A stretch of 24,195 bases of DNA from Candidatus Kapaibacterium sp. (GTDB lineage: Bacteria > Bacteroidota > Ignavibacteria > Kapaibacteriales > UBA2268). Location: NCBI GenBank assembly GCA_028691175.1, contig JAQUZU010000007.1, positions 2,022-26,216 on the forward strand, given 5' to 3'. Of the stretch, positions 16,048-22,753 are shown in pieces; position 1 is the stretch's first letter; each line of letters opens with the position of its first letter. The notes beneath the pieces are model-generated. The model saw only the letters and a program-made list of their open reading frames with translations, was not told the origin of the DNA and made no database searches. A program made the translations under genes and the position numbers.

Positions 16048-16074
16048 AAAAAGACGGAATAAATCCGCCTTTTT
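16048..16074 (-). terminator. Intrinsic terminator of the ferredoxin gene
   Basis: Read on the minus strand: AAAAAGGCGGA, a 5-nt loop, then TCCGTCTTTTT followed by GTTTTTA. The stem has 11 pairs, one of them G.U; on the plus strand that pair would be A.C. It lies 24 nt past the ferredoxin stop and faces the lipoprotein terminator, insulating the convergent units. Confidence 0.85.
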
Positions 16075-16098
16075 GTATTCATCGACTGAATGTGATGC

Positions 16099-16287
16099 TT
16101 ATGCTTTGCTGATTGCTTCAACAGGGCAGTTTGCTGCACACTGTGGTTCATCAAAATAGCCTTTGCATTCAACACATTTTGCAGGATCTACTTCGTTGTG
16201 TTCGTCGCCTGCGTAAATTGCACCTACCGGGCATTCTGCTTCGCAAGCGCCACAGCTGATACAATCGTCGGAAATTTTCATTGCCAT
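16099..16287 (-). CDS. 2[4Fe-4S] ferredoxin (Chlorobium-type spacing)
   Basis: Small electron carrier of 62 residues with two cubane clusters. The first site is C9-x2-C12-x2-C15-x3-C19-P. The second is C38-x2-C41-x8-C50-x3-C54-P; the 8-residue gap is the enlarged form typical of ferredoxins from green sulfur bacteria and relatives, and contrasts with the x2 spacing of clostridial ferredoxins. It should serve low-potential oxidoreductases such as pyruvate:ferredoxin oxidoreductase in the cytoplasm. The frame is open to 16326, but the ATG at 16287 is preferred: AAGGA lies about 10 nt upstream and homologues start MAMKIS or similar. It has its own promoter at 16346-16377 and its own terminator at 16048-16074. 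Confidence 0.95.
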   Translation of the reverse strand: MAMKISDDCISCGACEAECPVGAIYAGDEHNEVDPAKCVECKGYFDEPQCAANCPVEAISKA

Positions 16288-16345
16288 AGTATTTATTCCT
16301 TTTATATTACTAAAATATGCTCGCAAAATGCGTGCACATAATTCG

Positions 16346-16377
16346 CAAAAATAATAAATTATTTCCTGTCTGGCAAA
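16346..16377 (-). promoter_or_regulatory. Bacteroidetes-type promoter for the ferredoxin gene
   Basis: On the minus strand: TTTG (16377-16374), a 20-nt spacer, then TATTTTTG (16353-16346), a full match to TTTG-N19/20-TAnnTTTG. The -33 box lies inside the 3' end of the upstream glycosyltransferase-like gene. The expected leader before the ATG at 16287 is about 50 nt. Confidence 0.75.
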
Positions 16378-17201
16378 TCTTTTTTTGCTTTTTCGAATAA
16401 TTCATACCAGTCGACATTCGGAGCTAGAAACAAACTTTCCATGTGAGTCGCCAAACTCGGCTGAGGAGCATATAGCGAATACTGCTTGCCGAAAGGAAGT
16501 CGAAGCGGAGTATATAGCCATGCCTTTGCAAGCACCTTAAACATAGGAAAATCATTAAACAAATACTTCGGATATATTGTAGGATTAAAGACTCGCTTTT
16601 TCGTCATTGCAAGCCAAATGCTTATATCGAAATTTCTATACATATATGTTTTAAAAATCGGATAAGTCCGTCGCAGCGTCTTTTTTGTTGTAAAGAAAGT
16701 AAGACAAGTAGCACTTTCGGTTGTCCAATTAATTTTATCGGAAAAAGGCAACGTAGTCTTTCGATAATTGTGCAAATCAACGTCGTAATAGTCCTTGTGA
16801 TCGTATGGAGTAAGAAAATCAGGATGCGTAGACGAATCTGCAAATTCAAGTAGATCGTCAAAAGCATTGGGCAAATAAAAATAGTCGTCTTCGGCAAAGA
16901 AAATATTCTCCGAGAAATTCTGAGAAAGCAGAATATCCATTTGTTTGACGAAAGTTTTTCCGTTGCCGATGCCGGGCGTATCGATAAGTTCTACCGACTG
17001 ACCAAGATAATTTCTGAAAAGTTGATGATATTCCGCCGGACAATTATCGAGTATAACCCAAATTTTTGTATCTATATTTTTTATTGCCTCCGCGAAAGAC
17101 TTCAGGCACAATTCTGAAAGCGAGTATTTATTATCCGAGAAAACCGCCGGAGACTTCGACACCCCGGGATAAATTCTATAGGCTATTGCGAGTTTTTTCA
17201 T
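16359..17201 (-). CDS. Glycosyltransferase-like protein of unknown substrate
   Basis: Soluble-looking protein of 280 residues that I do not recognise as a named family. It starts MKKLAIAYRIYPGVSK, has an alternating beta/alpha N-terminal half (KIWVILDNCP, VELIDTPGIGNGKTF), and then NIFFAEDDYFYLP with E104-D105-D106. In GT-A glycosyltransferases an acidic DxD-like triplet after a hydrophobic strand binds the metal and sugar nucleotide, so a GT-A fold is the best guess. The C-terminal half is rich in aromatics (W, Y, F), as in many sugar-acting proteins. No signal peptide or membrane segment is visible. It is a single gene on the minus strand with its own promoter; the ferredoxin downstream appears to be transcribed separately. 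A role in cell-surface polysaccharide synthesis is an inference. Confidence 0.6.
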   Translation of the reverse strand: MKKLAIAYRIYPGVSKSPAVFSDNKYSLSELCLKSFAEAIKNIDTKIWVILDNCPAEYHQLFRNYLGQSVELIDTPGIGNGKTFVKQMDILLSQNFSENIFFAEDDYFYLPNAFDDLLEFADSSTHPDFLTPYDHKDYYDVDLHNYRKTTLPFSDKINWTTESATCLTFFTTKKTLRRTYPIFKTYMYRNFDISIWLAMTKKRVFNPTIYPKYLFNDFPMFKVLAKAWLYTPLRLPFGKQYSLYAPQPSLATHMESLFLAPNVDWYELFEKAKKDLPDRK

Positions 17202-17231
17202 TATGATTGTTAGACATTAATTTTTAAAATT

Positions 17232-17262
17232 CAAAATTACGTTTTTTACGCGAAAATTCAAA
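17232..17262 (-). promoter_or_regulatory. Bacteroidetes-type promoter for the glycosyltransferase-like gene
   Basis: On the minus strand: TTTG (17262-17259), a 19-nt spacer, then TAATTTTG (17239-17232), a full match to the TTTG/TAnnTTTG consensus. The expected leader to the ATG at 17201 is about 25 nt. Confidence 0.75.
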
Positions 17263-17335
17263 GAACATTCGCAAGCAAAACCTACTCCATATCCAATTAA
17301 TTCTGTAAATGTTTTTAATTTTTCATTCCGGAATA

Positions 17336-17367
17336 TTTGAAAATTACAAAATAATTAATTAATTTTG
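17336..17367 (+). promoter_or_regulatory. Bacteroidetes-type promoter for the AspT-like transporter
   Basis: TTTG (17336-17339), a 20-nt spacer, then TAATTTTG (17360-17367), a full consensus match. It is divergent from the promoter at 17232-17262, with about 75 bp between the two -33 boxes. The expected leader is about 38 nt. Confidence 0.75.
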
Positions 17368-17411
17368 TAGTCAGCACTTTTACGAAACCAGGTTAGAAAA
17401 AGGATAGAAAA

Positions 17412-19064
17412 TTGGAACAAATTCTCGAGTTATTTACTCGGCAAAGCATATCCGGCTCTCTGCTATTTATATTCTTGACGGCGGGAATTGGTGCGATTAT
17501 CAGTAAAATTAAAATATTTAATGTCAAGATTGGCGTGGCCGGCGTTCTATTTGCAGGCTTGGCGATAGCACATTTTGGCGCAGTCGTAAATGCCGAAATA
17601 CTTCAGTTTATTCGCGAACTCGGATTATTGTTATTTGTCTATACAATCGGATTAGAAATAGGACCGCGCTTCGTCTCTTCAATGAAAAACAATGGTCTAA
17701 AATTAAATTTGCTTTCATTTGCAATTGTTGCATTGGGAGTAATTACCGCACTTGCAGTAAAATACGCATTTAATCTCGATCCTGCAGTTGCAGTGGGAAT
17801 TCTTTGTGGTGCAGTAACAAACACACCCGGACTCGGTGCGGCCGGACAACTTGCCGGAACAATAGTTCCGCCGATTGACAGCAGTGTTATGGGTATGAGT
17901 TACGCGATTGCATATCCGTGCGGAATTATTGGACTAATAGTTACAATGATACTTATCAAACTTATTTTCAAAATCAACCCGGCGGAGGCCGGCTTAGAAC
18001 ATGAAAAATCTCTTGTTAGTATAGATAAGACAATTGAATCAATTCAGATTAAGGTAACGAACTCAAATATTTTCGGAAAAACGGTAAGTGATATAAATTT
18101 AAAAACACCGGGACTAATTATTTCGAGAATAAAACGGGGTGAATACGTTTTTCCGGCAACAGAGGCAACTACAATTTCTGAAAGCGATATTATTATCGGA
18201 ATCTGCGAACACGGCATTATCAGCGAACTTCAAATGTTTATTGGCAAGGTAGAAATTAACGAAAGAGTGCCGATTGAGGGGAATTTGGCAATGAAGGAAG
18301 TGCTTGTAACCAAGCGCAAACTTATCGGTCGAACTGTTGGCGAGATTGGAATCTATAGGCGTTATCCGGCAAACCTCACGAGGATTTTCCGCGGAGAATT
18401 CGAAATTATTCCAAACATCAATTCAGTAGTCCAATTTGGCGATGTGGTTAGAATTGTAGGTTCTAAGGACGTTCTCGACGAAATCGCTCTCGAATTTGGA
18501 AACAGTACTAAAAGACTGGATAAGCCAAACGTTATGCCGATATTTATCGGAATTGTACTGGGCATTATTTTCGGGTCAATGCCAATATACTTTCCCGGAT
18601 TATCCGTGCCGGCAAAACTCGGTCTGGCGGGCGGTCCGCTTATTGTTGCAATTATACTCGGAAACATCGGGCGAGTCGGACGAATCGACTTCTATGTTAC
18701 TCGTAGTGCAAATTTAATGTTACGCGAGATTGGAATAGTACTTTTCCTTGCATGTGTGGGATTGCTGTCCGGCGGAGGATTCGTTCAAGCGATAGTAAAT
18801 GGTGGATATGCGTGGATAGGCTATGGTGCGTTAATTACAGTTCTTCCTATATTTTTAGTTGGGGTGGCTGCACGACTGATGCGAATTAACTATTTGCAGA
18901 TTTGCGGGCTTCTCGCCGGAGCACTTACTGACCCACCCGCTCTCGAATACGCCAACAGCATAGACTCCTCTCACGCACAAGCACTTACATACGCAACTGT
19001 TTATCCATTTACGATGTTATTGCGAATCATAACTGCACAAATTTTTTTGCTATTGCTTATTTAG
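17412..19064 (+). CDS. AspT/YidE-type putative transporter with two RCK_C (TrkA-C) domains
   Basis: Inner-membrane protein of 550 residues of the aspartate:alanine exchanger (AAE) family, which includes AspT, YidE and YbjL. Two hydrophobic halves (about 1-190 and 375-550) flank a cytoplasmic centre with two RCK_C/TrkA-C-like modules (about 210-285 and 290-365). The halves carry the paired family signatures GAVTNTPGLGAAG (about 134) and GALTDPPALEYANS (about 505). The start is TTG at 17412: the upstream frame has a stop at 17394 and no ATG, no early internal ATG exists, and AAAAGGA ends 7 nt before the TTG. A full Bacteroidetes promoter precedes it. Substrate is unknown; amino acid or dicarboxylate exchange is the family precedent. 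It is followed by 94 bp with no clear terminator. Confidence 0.9.
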   Translation: MEQILELFTRQSISGSLLFIFLTAGIGAIISKIKIFNVKIGVAGVLFAGLAIAHFGAVVNAEILQFIRELGLLLFVYTIGLEIGPRFVSSMKNNGLKLNLLSFAIVALGVITALAVKYAFNLDPAVAVGILCGAVTNTPGLGAAGQLAGTIVPPIDSSVMGMSYAIAYPCGIIGLIVTMILIKLIFKINPAEAGLEHEKSLVSIDKTIESIQIKVTNSNIFGKTVSDINLKTPGLIISRIKRGEYVFPATEATTISESDIIIGICEHGIISELQMFIGKVEINERVPIEGNLAMKEVLVTKRKLIGRTVGEIGIYRRYPANLTRIFRGEFEIIPNINSVVQFGDVVRIVGSKDVLDEIALEFGNSTKRLDKPNVMPIFIGIVLGIIFGSMPIYFPGLSVPAKLGLAGGPLIVAIILGNIGRVGRIDFYVTRSANLMLREIGIVLFLACVGLLSGGGFVQAIVNGGYAWIGYGALITVLPIFLVGVAARLMRINYLQICGLLAGALTDPPALEYANSIDSSHAQALTYATVYPFTMLLRIITAQIFLLLLI

Positions 19065-19158
19065 GAAGACACAATCTCTTTGTCAATAAATCGCAAATAT
19101 GCCGGTTAAGTTGCTCAATACAATTGAAAATATTTTTATAATCTAATAATTTTACACT

Positions 19159-20052
19159 ATGAAAAAAGCACTAGCCACAATATATTTTGCATTATTTCTG
19201 TGCATACTTTTCGCAAGTAGTTCGGCAAATGCTGAATTGTATAACGTCGAAGGAAAGTTTGCCACATTATCCGATTCGGTCAAAATCCACTATAAAGATG
19301 TTAAACCGACCAAAGTTGTAGTTGGAAAACACGCACCTGCAATAGTTTTTATTCACGGTTTCGGTTGCGACATGAATGCATGGAGCAAGCAATTCAACTA
19401 CTTCGAAGGAAGTAACCGTGCTATTTATATAGACTTGCCTGGATATGGCAAAAGTAGCAAACTGTACATTGATTATTCTCTCGACCTCTTTGCAGACGCG
19501 GTTAATGCTGTTCTGACCGAAGCACACATTTCCGGTGCAATACTTGTCGGGCACAGTCTTGGTACGCCGGTCGCACGTCAGGTTGTTTTTAGATATCCAA
19601 AACTCGCGTCAAAAATAGTTGATGTTGATGGCGTTTATTGTTTTTATCCTGCTGATGCAGAAATGACAGAAGCATATCGGAGTTTTGCCGAAAGCTTTAA
19701 CACGGATAACATCAAGCAAATGATTGAAGCCTTTGTCGGCTCTCTTTTTACGGAACATTCTCCGCAATCAGTCCGCGACTATGCAGGTAAAATTATGCCG
19801 CAAACTCCGAAATATGTCGCTTACAGCACTATGAAGAACCTCATTGACGAAAAATATTGGACAAATGAAATAATCAACATTCCGGCACTTGTTTATGCTT
19901 CAAAAAATTCGCAGATTCCACCAAATTACCGCGATATTATGGGCAAACACTATAGTAACATGCAATATTTTGAATTGTTAAACATCGGACACTTCATCAT
20001 GATGGAGCAAGCAGAAGAGTTTAACAGCAAATTAAAAAATTTCATAAAATAA
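19159..20052 (+). CDS. Exported alpha/beta hydrolase with atypical acid residue
   Basis: Alpha/beta-hydrolase fold protein of 297 residues with an N-terminal signal peptide (MKKALATIYFALF start, likely cleavage after SSANA), so periplasmic or secreted. The oxyanion-hole region is VFIHGFGCDMNAW, the nucleophile elbow is VGHSLG with S133, and the late histidine is H278 in NIGHFIM. At the position where most relatives carry the acid (GxxDxxxP), this protein reads YASKNSQIP, with N250 instead of Asp. The acid may lie elsewhere, for example in VDVDG after strand 5 or 6, or activity may be altered. It is the first gene of a compact three-gene set; the next starts 13 nt later. No Shine-Dalgarno is visible; the signal peptide fixes the start. 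Substrate unknown. Confidence 0.85.
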   Translation: MKKALATIYFALFLCILFASSSANAELYNVEGKFATLSDSVKIHYKDVKPTKVVVGKHAPAIVFIHGFGCDMNAWSKQFNYFEGSNRAIYIDLPGYGKSSKLYIDYSLDLFADAVNAVLTEAHISGAILVGHSLGTPVARQVVFRYPKLASKIVDVDGVYCFYPADAEMTEAYRSFAESFNTDNIKQMIEAFVGSLFTEHSPQSVRDYAGKIMPQTPKYVAYSTMKNLIDEKYWTNEIINIPALVYASKNSQIPPNYRDIMGKHYSNMQYFELLNIGHFIMMEQAEEFNSKLKNFIK

Positions 20053-20065
20053 ATGAAAGTGAATT

Positions 20066-20509
20066 ATGGCTTATACATTAAAGTCGGTAACTCTACGCAC
20101 CAACAATTCAACAGAAGGAATCGAGAGAATCGAAAACCTATGGAAAGACATTGCTAACGCAAAACTTCCGATTTTGTTCGATAGTGAAGGGCAATTTCAG
20201 CCGGGTATCTCACCAATTTCAATTTACAGCAACTACGAAGACGAAACTCGCGGTATGTATGATTTAACAATAGAGGGAGTACATGCAGACTTTTTCGCCG
20301 AAATGGAACAGAAAGTCGCTGCCGGCAAATATGTTAAGTTCGATGTTGCAAACGATGACCTTGGTGTAGCGACTAAACTTGCATGGCAAAATGTTTGGAC
20401 AGGCAATCTAAATCGTGCTTTTACACAAGACTACGAGAGCACTGTCCCCGGCGAATACACTTCCGACGGAAAAGCACATTGCTATCTCTATATCGCGATA
20501 AATAAATAA
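20066..20509 (+). CDS. Stand-alone GyrI-like / AraC effector-binding-domain protein
   Basis: Cytoplasmic protein of 147 residues that fits the GyrI-like or bacterial-transcription-activator effector-binding fold without a DNA-binding domain. Visible blocks are RIENLWKDI, ISPISIYSNYEDETRGMYDLTIEG, GKYVKFDVANDD and AWQNVWTG, then the terminal AHCYLYIAINK typical of this fold. Such single-domain proteins (SbmC/GyrI, Cass2) bind amphipathic or cationic small molecules, and some have been described as hydrolases of cyclopropanoid toxins (from memory). It lies between two alpha/beta hydrolases; its TAA shares one base with the ATG of the next gene (TAATG), so coupling is strong. This placement suggests small-molecule binding or detoxification rather than regulation, which is an inference. 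Confidence 0.7.
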   Translation: MAYTLKSVTLRTNNSTEGIERIENLWKDIANAKLPILFDSEGQFQPGISPISIYSNYEDETRGMYDLTIEGVHADFFAEMEQKVAAGKYVKFDVANDDLGVATKLAWQNVWTGNLNRAFTQDYESTVPGEYTSDGKAHCYLYIAINK

Positions 20510-21186
20510 TGAATACGGTTGATCAAAGTATCGAATTATTTTACGAGGAAAAAGGAGAGAAATCTCCGTTAATATTACTGCATGGAAACGGCGAAAGCCA
20601 CGAATATTTTGCAGGTCAGGTTGAGGAGTTTTCGAAACATTTCCGTGTAATTGCACTTGATACTCGTGGGCACGGCAAATCGCCTCGTGGAACTGCACCA
20701 TTTTCGATTGCTCAGTTTGCAGAAGATCTGCACGATTTTATGCTGAAAAAATCAATCTTGCGTGCATCACTTCTCGGTTTTTCGGATGGCGGAAACACTG
20801 CACTGACATTTGCACTTAAGTATCCGGAAATGGTTGAGCAACTAATCCTAAACGGAGCTAACCTCTGCCCCGCCGGTGTAAAACGCCGATATCAGATTCC
20901 GATCGAAATCGACTATCATTTCTCTAAATTGCTGGGTGGAAAGTCTACCGAAACACTTGCCCTGATGGTTAATGAACCAAACATCCGTCCGGAAGAATTA
21001 CAGAAAATCAAGTGCAGGACGCTTGTTATAGTAGGTACAAAGGATATGATTACTCCACAACATTCCAAGCTGATTTTCCAAAGCCTGCCGAATGCGGAGT
21101 TTGCAGAAATTCGTGGTAGCCATTTCGTAGCACACGAAAATCCTAACGAGTTTAACCGTGCTGTACTGAAATTTCTGGGAAAATAG
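20509..21186 (+). CDS. Cytoplasmic alpha/beta hydrolase
   Basis: Alpha/beta-hydrolase of 225 residues with no signal peptide. The full triad is present: S92 in the elbow GFSDGG, D179 in VGTKDMITP and H205 in RGSHFVAHE. The oxyanion-hole motif is LLHGNGES, and DTRGHGKSPRG follows strand 4 as in the esterase and epoxide-hydrolase-like groups. The ATG overlaps the stop of the GyrI-like gene by one base. Length is short for the fold (often 250-280), consistent with a small cap domain. Together with the exported hydrolase two genes upstream it forms a likely operon that ends at the palindrome at 21218. Substrate cannot be predicted; an ester, lactone or similar is possible. Confidence 0.87.
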   Translation: MNTVDQSIELFYEEKGEKSPLILLHGNGESHEYFAGQVEEFSKHFRVIALDTRGHGKSPRGTAPFSIAQFAEDLHDFMLKKSILRASLLGFSDGGNTALTFALKYPEMVEQLILNGANLCPAGVKRRYQIPIEIDYHFSKLLGGKSTETLALMVNEPNIRPEELQKIKCRTLVIVGTKDMITPQHSKLIFQSLPNAEFAEIRGSHFVAHENPNEFNRAVLKFLGK

Positions 21187-21217
21187 AATTTCGCAAATAT
21201 AAATATTTTATTCTGTT

Positions 21218-21238
21218 AGGGCGACATAATGTCGCCCT
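21218..21238. terminator. Palindrome between convergent genes (likely two-way terminator)
   Basis: Perfect 10-base arms AGGGCGACAT (21218-21227) and ATGTCGCCCT (21229-21238) around one base; as RNA this becomes an 8-bp GC-rich stem with a 5-nt loop. It sits in the 63-bp gap between the ends of the hydrolase gene (+) and the L-serine dehydratase gene (-), 11 nt from the latter's stop. The flanks are T-rich on one side and A/T-rich on the other. Layout (AGGGCGAC...GTCGCCCT) recalls the palindromes at 4083 and 5631. Confidence 0.75.
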
Positions 21239-21249
21239 TTACATATTAT

Positions 21250-22437
21250 TTAGTCTACTGCCAGGCCACCACCGGACGTTTCTTTATATATACTCGGAAG
21301 ATCATGTCCGGTAATATTCATTGTGCGAACAATTTTATCGAAAGATACAATATGCCGTCCATCAGAGAGAATCGAAAACGTACTGGCATCGAGGGCACGA
21401 GCCGCCGCAAAAGCATTACGCTCTATGCATGGAACCTGCACCAAGCCACAAATCGGATCGCATGTTAAACCAAGGTGATGCTCCAGCCCCATTTCGGCGG
21501 CATATTCAATTTGCGGAGTAGATCCACCAAAGGCTTGTGCTGCAGCTCCGGACGCCATCGCACACGCCGCACCAACTTCCCCCTGACATCCTACCTGTGC
21601 TCCGGATATCGAGGCATTTTTTTTGATTATATTGCCAATCAAACCGGCAGTTGCCAAAGCACGTAGGATTTTCGAATCTGAGTGATCGAAATCTTTGCTC
21701 AGAAGATAAAGCACAGCCGGCAAACATCCGCTTGAACCGCAGGTCGGCGCAGTTACGATTTCGCCACCACACGCATTTTCCTCGCTGACTGCCAACGCAT
21801 ACGAAAAAACAAAACTTCGGCGCTTTAGATTACTGTTATAACTCTGCGCTTTTACATAATACGAAGCAGCTTTGCGCTGCAAATTCAGATTGCCGGGTAG
21901 ACGTCCTTCAGTGTCGATTCCGCGTTCGATAGAGGCTTTCATTGCCTTCCAGACCTCATTCAGATAGTCATAAATAGCGGAATCCTCGCAGGTGTCTACA
22001 TATTCCCAAAATGCACGTCCGTTTGCCTTGCACCACCCGAGAATGTCGTTCATGTTCGTCAAATTGTAAATCGGCTGATAGTCAATTGTCGTCGTGCCAT
22101 CGCTAATGTCTCCACCTCCGATGCTATACATGATTTTCTCGTCAAAGACATTTCCGGCTTCACTAATTGCTTCAAATTTCAATGCATTCGGATGATACGC
22201 CAAGAATTCATCCGGTTTCCAGACTATTTCGGTCTGTTTTGGAGCTAATGTTTCGATTACTGCTTTATCCGTTAAGTGCCCCTTGCCGGTCGCCGCGAGC
22301 GAACCATATAGCGTTACTCGAAATTTTGCCGCATTTTGATGTGTTAATGCAAATTCTTTCGACGCTGTTTGCGGACCAATTGTGTGGCTGCTGGACGGTC
22401 CTTTGCCGATTTTATATATTTTTCTTATGGATTCCAT
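21250..22437 (-). CDS. sdaA: L-serine dehydratase, iron-sulfur type
   Basis: Single-chain L-serine ammonia-lyase of 395 residues that deaminates serine to pyruvate with a [4Fe-4S] cluster as Lewis acid. The N-terminal beta-domain has the substrate loop KIGKGPSSSHTIGPQTA. The alpha-domain contains IVTAPTCGSSGCLPAV (about 228-242), SGAQVGCQGEVGAACAMASGAAA, and LTCDPICGLVQVPCIERN (about 325-341), which supply the cluster cysteines. The C-terminus is the family-typical DLPSIYKETSGGGLAVD. Length is below that of E. coli SdaA (about 454) but close to other compact members. It converges on the hydrolase operon, and its divergent neighbour is the rRNA methyltransferase gene. I found no convincing -33/-7 pair upstream. 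Confidence 0.95.
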   Translation of the reverse strand: MESIRKIYKIGKGPSSSHTIGPQTASKEFALTHQNAAKFRVTLYGSLAATGKGHLTDKAVIETLAPKQTEIVWKPDEFLAYHPNALKFEAISEAGNVFDEKIMYSIGGGDISDGTTTIDYQPIYNLTNMNDILGWCKANGRAFWEYVDTCEDSAIYDYLNEVWKAMKASIERGIDTEGRLPGNLNLQRKAASYYVKAQSYNSNLKRRSFVFSYALAVSEENACGGEIVTAPTCGSSGCLPAVLYLLSKDFDHSDSKILRALATAGLIGNIIKKNASISGAQVGCQGEVGAACAMASGAAAQAFGGSTPQIEYAAEMGLEHHLGLTCDPICGLVQVPCIERNAFAAARALDASTFSILSDGRHIVSFDKIVRTMNITGHDLPSIYKETSGGGLAVD

Positions 22438-22753
22438 TATTATGCCTCTGTTTTTTTAATCGTATATAGACGTAGAAAAAAATCCTGTAGTGTTTTTCTT
22501 TCACAAACAAAATTTGAATTATACATAAAACGTAAAAAAATAGAAAAATTTAAATATTATCCAAATCCTGCAACATTAACAAAATGTTTGTTATTACACA
22601 AAGCAAAGTATAATTTTTAATTTTCTTACGAACTATGGCGACAAACAAAGAATGCTTACAGACGCCCGCGTTATGTTCGCGCATGTGCAAATCACTGGTT
22701 TTGTCATATTATTTCCGTATATTTGCAGTTTGAAAAATAACAGAAAGCATACA
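22438..22753. other. Divergent intergenic region, sdaA / rRNA methyltransferase
   Basis: AT-rich non-coding stretch of 316 bp. It contains a 7-base dyad TAACAAA-atg-TTTGTTA (22577-22593), a possible operator. It also has a short GC-rich patch with CGCG on both sides (about 22670-22688) and the promoter-leader box at 22716-22734. The open frame running from 22652 into the methyltransferase covers the promoter and is not likely to be translated. Confidence 0.55.
22716..22734 (+). promoter_or_regulatory. Promoter-leader box for the rRNA methyltransferase gene
   Basis: TATATTTG (22718-22725) matches TAnnTTTG. The 19-base block CGTATATTTGCAGTTTGAA is repeated with one change before the gene at 24116. 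The nearest TTTG upstream (22700-22703) is only 14 nt away, too close for a normal -33 box. The ATG follows 19 nt after the block. Confidence 0.6.

Noticed and set aside
16288..16326. Longer ferredoxin start
   Set aside because: The ATG at 16287 has a ribosome site and gives the normal ferredoxin length; the extra 13 residues have no family similarity.
19114..19150. Promoter for the exported hydrolase (TTG-N17-TATTTTTA)
   Set aside because: The -7 box lacks the final G and the spacer is short; in this AT-rich gap the match is no better than chance.
22640..22700. tRNA-like or small RNA gene in the GC-rich patch
   Set aside because: Only a 4-base CGCG dyad is visible; no cloverleaf, T-loop consensus or terminator.
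22652..22753. N-terminal extension of the rRNA methyltransferase (34 residues)
   Set aside because: It covers a TAnnTTTG promoter box and has no PUA-domain similarity; homologues begin at the ATG at 22754.
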